Origin: Peribolospora baueri
Lineage: Eukaryota > Basidiomycota > Peribolosporomycetes > Peribolosporales > Peribolosporaceae
Length of the DNA stretch: 64,000 bases
Direction of reading: 5' to 3'
Assembly: GCA_029717555.1 (NCBI GenBank)
Contig: JAMDHS010000043.1
Span: forward strand, 120,326 to 184,325
The notes under the pieces are model-generated. The model did not search any database. It saw only the letters and a program-made list of their open reading frames with translations, and was not told the DNA's origin. A program made the translations under genes and the position numbers. Shown here one piece after another: positions 24,612 to 39,281 of the stretch (its first letter is position 1; every line of letters begins with the position of its first letter).

Positions 24612-27600
24612 CTTGGGTTGGCAGAGGACCGCATCCCGAGCTTGTCATCGCGCCCTTGCCATCCTTGTCTGAGCCAGAGTGGTCAGGTGCGGACGGCGAT
24701 GGCGACGATCATGGAGTTAGAGATGGAGATGGAGATGGAGACGGAGATGTCGTCGCGGCGGATGGCGACGCCACTGCACCCGGGTCGAAGAGGACAACGT
24801 GGTTGGAGAAGGTGCGAGGAGGGACGATCCCCGCGTTGGCGCACGAGCTCGTCTTCGCTACGCAATTGGACGTCCTCGACGAGTCTGGCGTGAGAAGCGA
24901 GTCTCCCGCCTCTCCGTCCCCGGCGTCCGTCGGGACAGGTGGCACGCATTTGGGATCCGCACTGGACGAAGAGGTGGATGCGTTCGTCAAGCCGGTCATT
25001 GGCGCTGCCGTCCTGCGTCCTAGCGTGGGCGTCCCGGCGCTTGTCGAAGAGGTGCAGAGGAATGTCCGGCTTGCGCTATCTAAGGACGAAAACGCCGACG
25101 TCGCCGCCGCCACCGCCGTGGACAAGGCTCGCTTGGCGCAGAGGCTGCGCAGCTTTGTCGTTACCCTTCTTCGCCAGCTTCCACGATCTTGCCGACGCGA
25201 CGAGATCCGAGCGAGCCTCGTCGACTCGCTTAAGGCGACGCATGATGGCCTCGTCGCGTCTGCCGAACAGGCCGGCTCGCACCTCATCTCCCTACTCGAA
25301 CAGACGCCCCCCGTGGAGCTGTCGCAGACAGACTTTTCCGCCGCTCCTCAGCCTTCCAAATCGAACCGCCCGGAAATGGACGCCCTCCGTCACAAAGGCC
25401 TCACCCCCGCCTTGTTTCTTAGTCTCGACCCAGCCGAGATCGCGGGCCAAGTGACGGCCTTCCACGCCGACCGACTCAAGGTCTTCTCTTCCATGTCTAC
25501 TCCCTTTTCCTTCCTCGCTCGCCTCAGCGACCCTGACAACCAGTCTGCCACGTCCGCCTTTGCGTTCTCGCCTCTCGTCCCACATCCCCTCACCCGACTC
25601 ATCTTGCAGCAGCTCCTTCTCACTCCGGCTCCTCACCCCCGCCATACCCCGCCGCCGTCCGCTCGGGCACCTCTCTTGTCTCGGTGGATCCGCGTCGGCG
25701 AAGCGCTGCGCACGTCGGGTGACGCTGCCGGCTGGCTCGCCGTCGCCACTGCAGTGTGTTGTCGCGCCATCGCTCGCCTGTACGACACGTGGGCGATGAT
25801 CGAAGAGGAGGAGATGCGGACGGTGGTAGAGGTGTGGATCACAGAGTTGGCCAGGCTAGGACTCTCGGAGTGCGAGGATACTAGCGTGAGGGAACTCGTT
25901 CTCGGGGCGCCTGATGGAAGGCCCTGCGTGCCTTTTCTGGGCACCCTCATCGACGATGTGATCAAGGTCCTCGACGGCGGGGACGACGGGCAGTCGATCG
26001 TGCTCGCCAAGGTGGCAGAGGCCGAGGGCCGCGTCGGAGACGTGCTCGACAAATGTCGTGCCGCTAGGTCGTTCGCTGCACCCGCGTCGGCGACGACGGC
26101 CGAACCCGTACACGAGTATCAGGCCTTCTTCCAGGCCCTCTTTTCTCATCCAGCCGGGCCCGAGTCTGCCGTGCCGTCCTTCCTCCAGCCGTCGCTCCAA
26201 GTCGAGCCTAAGAAGCTCGGCAACGTCGATCTGAGCCTCCGGCCGCTGGAACAGCCGCTTGCGCGCGCCACCGCCAACCTGCCCCTCGTCTTTTCCGAGA
26301 CCCTGCCCTACCTCTCTTTCGTCGAGCGGGACGATAAGGAATTGGCGGCGCTTGGTATCGTGAGGAAAGACAAAGGCGGCGACCGGCAGACTGGACAAGA
26401 CAGGTTCATGTTCGTCCTCGGTGCTTTGGCCAGGGCGAGCGGCTCAACAGCTCGATCTATGCTCGCTTCTTCTTCCTCTGCACCTTCGGATGAGCTCTTG
26501 GTTCGCGTGGCTGACGGAGAGCTCGTCCTGCACGTCATCTCCGAGTCCGTTCGCAATTCGGTCACGCCGTCTCGGAGTGCCAGTCGACGATTCAGCCAAC
26601 TGTCTGACCTGTCCCGCAAGACCGGATCTTCGGCTAAACGTAGCAGCGCGCCTCCCTCTCATCGAAGCTCGTTTACGCCCGGCGAGCGTCGATCCAGCGC
26701 CGACGTGCATCGCCGGGAGGCGACCACCCACGAAGATGATGGCGGAGGTAGCGGCGGCGAGACGTTGACCGTCGCCGTCAAGGCGGGCACGTTGGAGCGG
26801 CTCGTCGATTGTCTCGTTCTCGGTGTCGGACAGCTGCAAGCCTCTACGGCTGACGACATTGGTCACCTTCCACCCGCCGTCTTGCGCAAAAAGCGCTTGT
26901 CCCTCGATCTCGACGAGTACCGATCCGCCTTTCTCTCCACTTATCGCACATTTTGCGATCCCCTCGTCCTCTTCGAACTGCTTAAGAAGCGCTACACGGG
27001 AGCCAGCGGTGCGGCCAAGGAGCTCAAGGCCGCACAGGAGTTTGGCGTTAAAGGCTCGAATAGGTACCCCGCTTGGTTGCCGACCTCGGACGACGCGGAA
27101 GGCCCGGATTTGACGGTCGCTTGGGCCATCCGACGTTCCATCCTCGCCATCCTTCATCGATGGATCTCTGAGCACCCGGCGGACTTTCGGGACTTTGCAG
27201 ACCTGCACGATTCCATGTTCACTTTCCTTGATCAGGTGATTGCCGCCGCCGCCACCGCTACCGGGAAGGATGAACGGAGGAGCGGACAGGTCTCGGTGCA
27301 AGAGGGTGCCGAAATTCGGCTGACGCTCGTCTTGCAACTGCTCCGGCCCAGCGTGCGCGTTCCCGAGGCGCGGGAGACCGGCGCACGGAGTGGGCTCGAT
27401 GAGGCCGCTCTAGAGACTCTCAGCCTTTCATCCACCTCCGCCGAGGAGATCATTCGGGCGTTAGAGCCAGCTACCCGTGCGTGTCGGGCGGAGATCAATC
27501 GCACTGATCTACTCGCTGCCGCCGAGGTGCTATATACCCAGTCCGTTGACCTTTTGGGCTGGTTCCCCACTCGAAGTCTCTCGGGACCATCGGATGAACT

Positions 27601-30597
27601 CGTCATCTCGACCATGTACACCACGCTTGCAGAGGCGTCTCCTCCAGGAGACGCCGGCGGCCCGTCTCCCCTTGGCAAGATGCCTATCTCGGTTCAGAAC
27701 GCCGTGAACGCTTTCGACCTGGTCCGCGCCTGGTTCACGTCACAGGTGGCCGATCCCAGCATCGGGCTGTTGGAGAGGCAGCGGCGGCTGGAAAAGTTGC
27801 TGCGCATCGTCGAGCTCTGTAGGGCTAGGACGGTCAAGGCTACGGGCGGCGCGTCGGCCATTACCGGTCAAGAAGGCACGATGGTGGAGCTGCGCCAGCC
27901 GACAATACCGTCCATGGTGGAGTGCGCTGCGGTCAACAGTCTGGTCAGCCCAGAGTGTCGACTCTTCGTCAGGGCTTGGCAGGGCCTGTCGGTCGCACGG
28001 ACCGTCATCGGCGGCGATGCGCTGCTCGACTACATCTCGGCTACCATGCTTCTGCCTAGGCAGGAGACGAACTTGAGCAACGTCGTCGACTTGGGTTGGC
28101 TGTTGGAGAGGATCGTCGAGCTACTCATCACACCGGGGTCGGTACGGGGCGGAGACGGTTTCGTGCTGTTCGAACGTCACCAGAGGGTCGTCCAGCTCAT
28201 CGACGTCAGTCTGGCCTTCCTTCTACAAGGCTCCAACGACACCTCTTTGTCAGCGGCCGAGCATTTGCAGGCTCTGAGACGACGCCTCAAGACGAGTCCA
28301 TTGGACCTGCAGATGCTGCGAGAGGTAGCCGCTCAAGAATCCTCCAATGCCCTCCCCATGGCCTCGACCAAGCACGGGACGGGCAAGGAGAAGCCGCTGC
28401 ACTCTCTCATCGCCACGCAGAAAGAGAAGATTAGACGTGATCGCCAGGCTCGGGAGATGGTTTCTCACGAGAGGGCCAATGTGCAGCAGCGGACGGACCG
28501 GCGGCAGAAGGAGCTGAGCAGAATGATGGAGCGGCCCGACGCCAAGGCGCCCCCGCGACGACGAATGACGGCCCTCATCCGTGGCGCCGTCCGACCCCTG
28601 TCGATGGCGTTCAACGACAAGACCGATGGCGCTCCACGAGCCGCGCCGAGGCCTCCGATCGAGCTGTTGGAAGCCGTCAGCACCGTACGCACGAGCTTTG
28701 CGATCGGTCTGGATTGTGCCCAGGTTTCCCGATGGCCCAGCAGTCATCGGCCCTGCGTCTTTCACCTTCAGTCAGAAGAAGGCGGAAGCTATCTACTCCA
28801 AGCGCCGACGCAGGCCGAGCTTGCCTCTTGGTTCTCGCACATTAGCGATGCCGCCAAGGTGTCCGCCGTGAGGCGGTCCACATACGTAACTGCTCGAGTT
28901 AGCCATGACGCCCCGAGAAATGGCCTGCGGGCGAGCAACGGTCGACCGAATGGTGAGAGCTTGTTGCAGTTTTATGTTGACCAGCTCGACGCTAATGGGC
29001 ATCTTCTTTTGTGCTATCGAAGCCACTTTTGGGGTCGACATCAAAGAGTTACTGGAGAGAGAAGGCACCGAGGTACCTATCGCCTTGGAGCGCATGCTCG
29101 CTGAGGTGGAAAGTCGAGGTGAGCTACGATTTGCTCCACATCCGACACGTTCCCCGCTGATTGATTTATTTCGACGTTGCACCATCATGTAGGCCTGCAA
29201 GAACAAGGAATTTATCGGATATCCGGCGCGAAGAGCAGCATCAATGGGCTGCGCCAGTTGCTCGACTTTAGTGAGTACGCCCTCGTATCCGTAGACCGCA
29301 CAGCCCCATTTTGAAGGAACGGTCTGCTCATCTGCCGTCTGAACACGCGCACAGGCCCTCCGGAGAGCGTGGACCTTGAGACCGGCGAGTTTAGTGACGT
29401 GCACACCATAGCCGGCACCGTCAAGCTCTTCCTCCGCGAGCTGCCCGAGCCACTTGTCCCGTTCTCTTCGTACCAGGAGTTCCTTGCCGCCGAGCGTGAG
29501 CACTTTACTCGTGTGAGCAAAAACAGCCGAACAGTGACCGACCGCCAGTTTTCTTCTTTACATATTAGGTATCCAACACTGGGATGAGCGATTATATGCG
29601 CTGAGGGATGCCGTGTGGAATCTTCCATCCGCCCATTTCACGACCCTCCGGAGGCTGATGGATCATCTTTTCAGGTAGGCGGCGAGATGGCTTTCAAGAT
29701 CGTGAGCGGTCTCACTGACCCCGTGTGCCTGCCGTCCGCCTTTTTGCTGCTCCAGAGTGTCTGAGAACGAAGAGTTTAACTCGATGGCCCCGCACAACAT
29801 CGCCATCGTGTTCGCAGTGAGTCCCGCATTTGGCCGTTTTTCCACCCTCTGTTAGTGCTAACCGACATGCCTCGGTTCTCCCAGACGTCACTTTTGCAAC
29901 CCACGCCCAGCTCTACTTCGGTCGGCGAGTCGTTTGGGAATTTGGGTGCGCAACGTCTCCCACATATCTACATTTTTTGTATACCGGCTGACTTGAGCAT
30001 CGTGCGACATCTTTTGCAGGCAAAGCGGCTCACGTCGTCAAGTTGCTTCTCACCCAGTCTCACTGGATCTTTGAGCCTGCGCCAGAAGCTGACGCTGAAG
30101 AGGAAGAGGCGGCGGAAGACGTGGTAATGGAGGAAGGTCCTGGTAAACCGACGTCAGAATACCAAGCTTTGGAAGGTCCTGCGCCAGAGGATCAAGGGGA
30201 GGCAGTGATGTTGGCCGAGACCATAGAGGTCGGCGATGGAGCCGAGCTTAGCGTCACAAGCGAGCCCCTGGCCGCAAAGGTCACTGCTGATGAGGCGCCT
30301 TCGATCGCCGAGTCCTCCACGCTCGCCGAATCCGCGTTTGTGGATGCGTCAAGCATGGTAGAGAAAATCGACGGGGTCAACGAACCACTCGTCGCGACGA
30401 CGACATCGTCCACGACGCCAGTCGAGTCGGCGTTCGAGCTCGAGGCACGTCCGCGGTCAGAACTGTTCAGCAATGGAGCGCTGCCTCCCCTTCGGGTCGG
30501 CAGCCCTCTAGGCCTGCTGGACCTCGGCGAGTCTTTTGTCGATGCGCTGGGCGGCGAGGACGCTATTGCGAGGCATAAGCATGTGGACTCGACGTGA
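21008..30597 (+). CDS. BEM2: BEM2-like Rho GTPase-activating protein (PH, RasGEF-like, PH, RhoGAP)
   Basis: Exons: 21008..28952, 29023..29118, 29193..29270, 29355..29495, 29569..29674, 29756..29816, 29885..29945, 30020..30597; 9066 nt, 3021 aa, phases consistent. The first 960 residues are Ser/Pro/Gln-rich with two polyQ runs. A split PH-like domain lies near 965-1045 ([29 protein letters not shown]). A RasGEF N-terminal-like domain (about 1918-2090; [13 protein letters not shown]) and a degenerate CDC25-like domain (about 2230-2440) follow, then a second PH (about 2540-2620) and a RhoGAP domain encoded by the small exons (about 2650-2890). The RhoGAP domain carries the arginine-finger motif GIYRISG and the helix [13 protein letters not shown]. 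This order matches yeast Bem2, which turns off Rho1/Cdc42 in bud-site and septin control. The acidic C-terminal tail of about 130 aa is unusual. The intron-free 7.9-kb first exon contrasts with the intron-rich GAP part. Confidence 0.87.
21499..21553 (+). repeat. CAG/CAA repeat encoding polyglutamine (first of three in the BEM2-like gene)
   Basis: Mixed CAG/CAA codons encode about 18 consecutive Gln around residue 170. Further runs lie at about 21760-21797 and 24574-24610 (12 Gln, almost pure CAG). The mixed codons suggest selection for Gln rather than simple slippage, except in the third run. Confidence 0.9.
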
Positions 30598-31720
30598 CGG
30601 CGATCCCTCTTGAATCGGCGGCGACAGCCGTTCGTAGTGGCCGCCGCTTTCGTCCACCTTGCCCTTTCTACCCCAATCCCATCTTGTATCGACAATGGTA
30701 GCATCGTCCCTTCCGGTCTCTCATCTATCTCCGCTTTCGCCGCGATCTTGCATGATACCATTATTCTTTATATCCTTATCGCAAGTTGAATTGGCAACGG
30801 ATCTCTCCACGTATGGCGTCGTTGGCTCGCACCCGTCCCTCGCGCTTGTGTTCACGCAATCATATGCGATCGCTGTCGAGAAGAAAATCGACTTCGCCGG
30901 GCGTGAGTTCCCTGCAGGCGGCCGGTGGCTAGGGTGCTCGTCAAGCCGCCGCTGGTGAGCGCTCAACGCCGACTTTGTGCCGACTTCCATTACATTCAAT
31001 GGTGTTGTCGCAGCACCAGCTGTCCCGGGACGTGACACCAGACCGGCCTCTGTACCTGAATCCTGAAAGTCTAACATTCGCGGCTACGCACTGACAGTCG
31101 CTTCAGTGCGAAGCCCTGAGCGGTGCGGCCATTTCCCGCGCCTGCGCGTAATCATCTACTGACCTCTGTGAAAGGGGACAAGACGTATCCATAAGATTCC
31201 ACGCTTGGGATGCAAACGAGGACGGCCGGAGATGGAGCGGTTGTTATCAGTTGTATCGGGTGCCAGCAAGGAAGGAGATCAGGTGAACTTGGGAAAGGAA
31301 GAATTGCATGTGCTGTACGCTAATCGCCCACATCGGCTCTCCGCGCTTTGCTCGAAAATACAAAAAACTTTAACGTTTTCTACATTAATGTCTGTGAGTA
31401 CGAGATCGACCGGGCACGTTTAGTCAGAGCTGACACGCTCGTCGTTGAGAGTCGACGTGATGAACGTGATCAGGACCTTCCTACCGTACATGAGAGAAAG
31501 ACAGAGAAGCACCATTGTCAGCTTCAGCTCGGTCGCCAGCTTTAGGACGCGGTCTGTCGAAGGGGGTCCTGTAATGTGTGATGTGTAGAGGAGAAACAGC
31601 TTGATAGGAGACGACGAAAGGTACCGTTCGTCGCCGTGGTAGTCGTCGCCCGCGCCTCCTGAATGGACGTTCATTTTTTTCTGATGCCAAGTCATCGTCT
31701 CCTCTTGCCCCTCCTGCTCT
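30598..31720. other. Convergent 3' intergenic region
   Basis: About 1.1 kb between the BEM2-like stop and the stop of the oxidase gene on the opposite strand. A minus-strand frame of about 118 codons (31077..30721) has no recognisable motif. The region is less GC-rich than its surroundings (for example 31340-31400), in keeping with 3' UTRs. Nothing else was supported. Confidence 0.5.
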
Positions 31721-34227
31721 TCACAGCTTGAATCCCTGGGCTTGACTGGAGAAGAAGCCGTCCGGGTCGTACTTCTTCCGGATGGCCTTGAGGAGCGGGA
31801 AGGCGGTGGAAGAGCGGGCTACGAGTTGGCCGGCCAGCCTGTTCCAGACGGGATATGGGAAGCGGTTCAGAGGGGAAAGAGGGAGGAGGCAAGTGAGAGC
31901 AACCAGTCATTCGAATGAGCGCGGATAAAGAAAGCAAGAAAACTGCTTGTTCCCGCGTCGCACCACATCCCTGCAACAGCCGCTATGATTCAATTCTCCC
32001 CTATATCTAGACACAAACTCACGTTGGCGTTATTGGTAAACAGCGGCAACCCGTTCGGTCCCTCTCCCTCTGTTTGCTCTTCCACGGCGGATGGGTGCAC
32101 ATCCTTGATAGACATGGGGAAGTTTTCAACATGACCGCTAGGAAGCTTACCGGGAGCCTCGCTACGAGCGAACTCGTTCACGGCCGAGGAGACGCGGGTG
32201 CAAGGTTGTTGGGCGAAGGAGATGGTCATCCGCCGATTTGGTTTGTGCTTGGAGGATGAACCAACTTTCCGCCCAGAGAAGTGGCGAATGACATAAAAAC
32301 AAATTTAAGGGGCAGTATGTGAGAAGAGAAGGTGAGACAAAAGGATAAGTTGCCTGAAAACAAGTCGAGACGATCCGAGACGTCTCAACCTATACACATG
32401 AAAGGGGCATCCACAACCCCAAACGCGTTCCCACCCCTCTCAATGCCTACATCAGCCATGTGGCGAGAAGTGGGTTTGACGGTGCCTGCAAACCACTGGG
32501 CGCTGTGCAAAGAGGGAAGGGATGGCGGTTAAAGAGAGGACGAGCGCGGCTGTCGAAGCACCGAGGCTAGGCAGGGGACACCACTCACTTCGTGTTGTAC
32601 AAAGTCCCTAAAAGCGGAAGAGGGCAAGTGCGGCCATAGACACATCACATCAGGAAAGCCGAGCGTCGATGTAGGACCCATAGCCTCCTTTCTTCTCCCC
32701 CTTCCCTTTTCAGCCAAACTCTTGATTAGGACGTCCGGCGCGTCACACCAGTCAATTGCGATTGCAACGACCCACCATCTGAGTATCGATTCTGATCGTT
32801 CGCCTCCGCAAAGGACCTCGCCTTGCCATCGTTGACCGTGGCTTCGACGTTGGCAATGCTGTCGAACGGGCCAGGCTGGGGCGACTCTGCCAGGTAGGTG
32901 CGCTGGACGGGGTACAGCTGCGAAGGACGAGGGGAGACGAGGGCGAGAGATGAGACCGCTTTCGGGAAATGTAAAAGGTCATTCGGACGACGGGAACAGA
33001 ACAACATGACGGCATGGCACGGTTGACCGCACGTACCATGTGATCTCCTATCTGAACGAGGTTGAAATGATATTGGCCTTGTCGTCTTCCGACTTGAGCA
33101 CGAATTCACTGCAGGCCTCCAGCATGGCGTCCCGAGACGATTCGGGGAACTGGTAAAACAGGCCGGTTTTAATAAAAAAAGAGCGGGGAGTCGGAAAGCA
33201 CGCGAGGAAGGGCGGGTGAGGTAAAGAAGGAAAAGTGCAAGCAGGCTGGAGCTGGCTCGTTCTACGCACCATGAGAGCGCCGCACCAAATGGGCCCTATT
33301 GGATGCACTCTGACCTCAAACTCGGTCACGATTGCGAGGGGCAAGCCTCCGCCACCTTTGAGGGCCAGGAAGAGATCTTTGTACTCGTTGTCCCGCTGTG
33401 TAGGACGCATGATGGATCGGTGTGCACCGTGCTGCGCCGCTCAGTTCGGCCTGAAAACTCACAGTTGCATTGATAACCTCGCCGTTGGAGAGGACGACCT
33501 GGAAGCGTTCCACATTATCGCATCCCAGACCTACCGGGGGGCGAGGAAGAAAGCATCCTTCAGCGTTAGCGATCCCCCCGAAGGCCAACGACACGACACG
33601 ACCAGTCCAGTCCAGTCCAGCGCCAGCGCCACCTCACCGTGCATGCTGGAAAGACAAGACAGGCCGCCTCCCAAGGGAAAGCCGCCCACGCCCACATCAT
33701 TGACCCTCGCGCCGGCAACCTGGATGCCGTGCCCGACGCGCTCGAACCAGGGATAGACGTCGCCCCATCGGGCGCCCGGTTGGAGGACGGCGGTGGGGTG
33801 GCCGGGGTTGTAGGATGTTGGACATGTTGGGTTCGAAGGCGATTAGCACGCCGTCCTTGCAAGCGCTGAAACCCGGATTGCAGCTCATGCCGCCGCTCCG
33901 GACGGCCCTGGTGTGGATGGGCGGGAAGGGTGGGGGGAACGAAAACCATGGTATCGTTGTCGTCAGCGTCCAAGCGCGCCCCCGTTTTCATGTTAACGAA
34001 GGCAAGCACCCACAAAGGCAGAGCGAACCGCCTGGCAAACCTCACGGCCTCGCTCACATGAGCCGCCTCGGTCGGGGCGACGACGAGGAGAGGTTGGAGG
34101 TGGTTGTTGGCTTTGACGAAATAGTTGTCGTCGCCTTGTTGTAGGCCTCGGAGCCAGGAAGGTAGACGTGGGCAGGGCCGAGGGAGGCGAGGAGAGCGTC
34201 GATGTCGACCTGGGAGGGAGAGGGCAT
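31721..34227 (-). pseudogene. FAD-linked oxidoreductase (berberine-bridge-enzyme-like), frame-disrupted
   Basis: Family features are clear on the minus strand. They include an N-terminal VYLPGSEAY, an FAD-binding segment AVRSGG...NPGFSACKDGV, the block PTAVLQPGARWGDVYPW, GLGCDNVERFQVVL, LALKGGGG...AIVTEFEVR, and the C-terminal KKYDPDGFF...GFKL typical of BBE-like enzymes. Likely exons: 34227..34014, 33907..33638, 33530..33463, 33395..33270, 33149..33037, 32917..32776, 32607..32589 (19 nt), 32502..32390, 32264..32023, 31838..31721. Conserved peptide continues in another frame at about 34136, 33831 and 33066, and the last junction is out of phase. The His that normally carries FAD in the GGH motif is Met. 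Several small indels inside conserved blocks argue for a recent pseudogene; sequencing error is the alternative. The next gene upstream on this strand is also a flavoenzyme. Confidence 0.62.
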
Positions 34228-34653
34228 GGTGGACGGGAAACGAAGAGGAGAGGAGGCTGGTGTGGACGCCAACGTCTAATCAGTAGCCAGTCTTGTCTAT
34301 CTCGCCCGGCCTGCCCGACGTGCGGCTGTCGTTACGGCCATTAGCAGGCAGCGGTGCGCAGTGACGTTGGCGTATATTGGCGATGGGGCCCGCAAATCAC
34401 TCTTTCGAGCATCTCACAGGCACGACAAGACAGTCAATGATTACAAGCGTCAACGTCGTCGTCGTCGTCTTCACCTCGGCCACCCTCAAGTTCGTGTTCT
34501 CATACTAATGCTAAATTGGGTCATGTGACGGAGGCCAAGCACCCACGGCGTGCATTGGCGAGACAGGCCCCCTGGTTTGCGCGAGAACGTCGTCGAGTCC
34601 CCCATTCTCAAATATTTCATTGCCCGTCCCCACGTCTAGGAAGCATGAACGGC
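34228..34653. other. Spacer between two same-strand flavoenzyme genes
   Basis: A 426-bp gap separates the stop of the phenol monooxygenase-like gene from the ATG of the broken oxidase. It contains a short GTC repeat (34449-34470) and AT-rich patches. No gene is visible; it should serve as 3' UTR of one and promoter of the other. Confidence 0.5.
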
Positions 34654-38309
<3,656 letters not shown>

Positions 38310-38508
38310 GTCGACGAGGTATGGCACTACGGAAGGGGGGCTGAGCGTGCGTTGGAAAGCAGGGAGGCCGCTGTCACGTCAGCGGCCCAGCGGTTTATAT
38401 ACAGATAAAGGGAAGACGGATGGCGAAAGGGTTGAGATAGCATACCTGTTTGACTCCATGATCCGTCCGCTCGGTTCGCGCTCGAAGAGGGGCTTGTAGA
38501 CGACTAGA

Positions 38509-38580
38509 CGACGATTCTCTGCGACGATTCTCTGGGGCGATCCTCGGGACAATCCTCGGGACGATTGTGCGGGACGATGG
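38509..38580. repeat. Imperfect tandem repeat, 12-13-bp unit
   Basis: The unit CGACGATTCTCTG occurs twice exactly and then about three more times in degenerate form (core CGATNCTCGGG/CGATTGTGCGGG). It lies about 200-270 bp upstream of the monooxygenase start and could be a cluster of regulator sites or a minisatellite. Confidence 0.65.
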
Positions 38581-39092
38581 TCTGGCTAACTACCGTTCAA
38601 GGCGTCGTCGGTTTGCGGGATGAGAATGAAGGAACGAAAGAAGGAAAGAAGGGCGCTTCAGCCATTGGAAACTCGAACGTCTGCATGCACGGTCGGAAGG
38701 GCGACCGGCGGCCAACACCAATGCACGTATGTCTCTCCGGGCGATGGCACTCACATAGCACTGCAAGAGAAGAGACGATGAGATGAGATGAGAGAGGGCA
38801 AAAACAAAAACAATCACAATCGCAGTGGTCGGGTCGAGGATGAGACAACAAGGACAATAATCGATCACATGGAGCCGCCTTTTCTTTTCTTTCTTTGCTC
38901 CTCTCCACGGCTAAACGTTCTCCACCACCTCGACGTCGTCCGTGTCGTGTCGCTAGCCCGCCGGCCTCGCACCGCCCCGGCCGGACGTACGTCGACGTCG
39001 CCCGCACTGCCATTCCTCCCGCGCTCCCTTCCCACGCCTCCTCCTCCCACGTTTGCCCGGCCGGCTCGGCGGTTCGGTGTCGTCGCCTTGTG

Positions 39093-39150
39093 GGGATCCG
39101 AACCAAGGCCAGCTAAGTTAAGCCGAGCCGAGCCGAGTGGTTCGGATCCC
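39093..39150. promoter_or_regulatory. Perfect 13-bp inverted repeat (hairpin or dimeric operator)
   Basis: Arms GGGATCCGAACCA (39093-39105) and TGGTTCGGATCCC (39138-39150) are exact reverse complements. The 32-bp loop contains three AGCCG units. It sits in the divergent promoter region, 132 bp before the SLD3-like ATG, so it would lie in or near the 5' leader. Confidence 0.75.
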
Positions 39151-39281
39151 ATCCCGACGCGTCCGCCGGCGTCTCCGCATATTTCATTTACGCGCTCGAC
39201 GCGACGCGGCCCGACCGATCACCGTCTCCGCCAGTCGTCTGCCCGCCGACGATCCTCGTCCCACGACCGTCCTCGCATCTA

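Larger units (their letters stand above)
38310..39281. other. Divergent intergenic region between phenol monooxygenase-like and SLD3-like genes
   Basis: Holds an imperfect 12-13-bp tandem repeat (38509-38580), GATGA repeats near 38774-38795, and a long perfect inverted repeat (39093-39150). No coding sequence was supported except a possible short 5' exon of the monooxygenase near 38445-38500. It should contain both promoters. Confidence 0.5.

Noticed and set aside
30721-31077. Minus-strand 118-codon frame
   Set aside because: No motif, no homologous character, and it sits in the 3' region of convergent genes.
33602-33621. CCAGT tandem repeat as a regulatory array
   Set aside because: Only four units, inside an intron of the broken oxidase; simple slippage is sufficient.
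39138-39150. GGTTCGGATCC resembling a tRNA B box
   Set aside because: It is one arm of a perfect inverted repeat; no A box, acceptor stem or anticodon arm could be placed around it.
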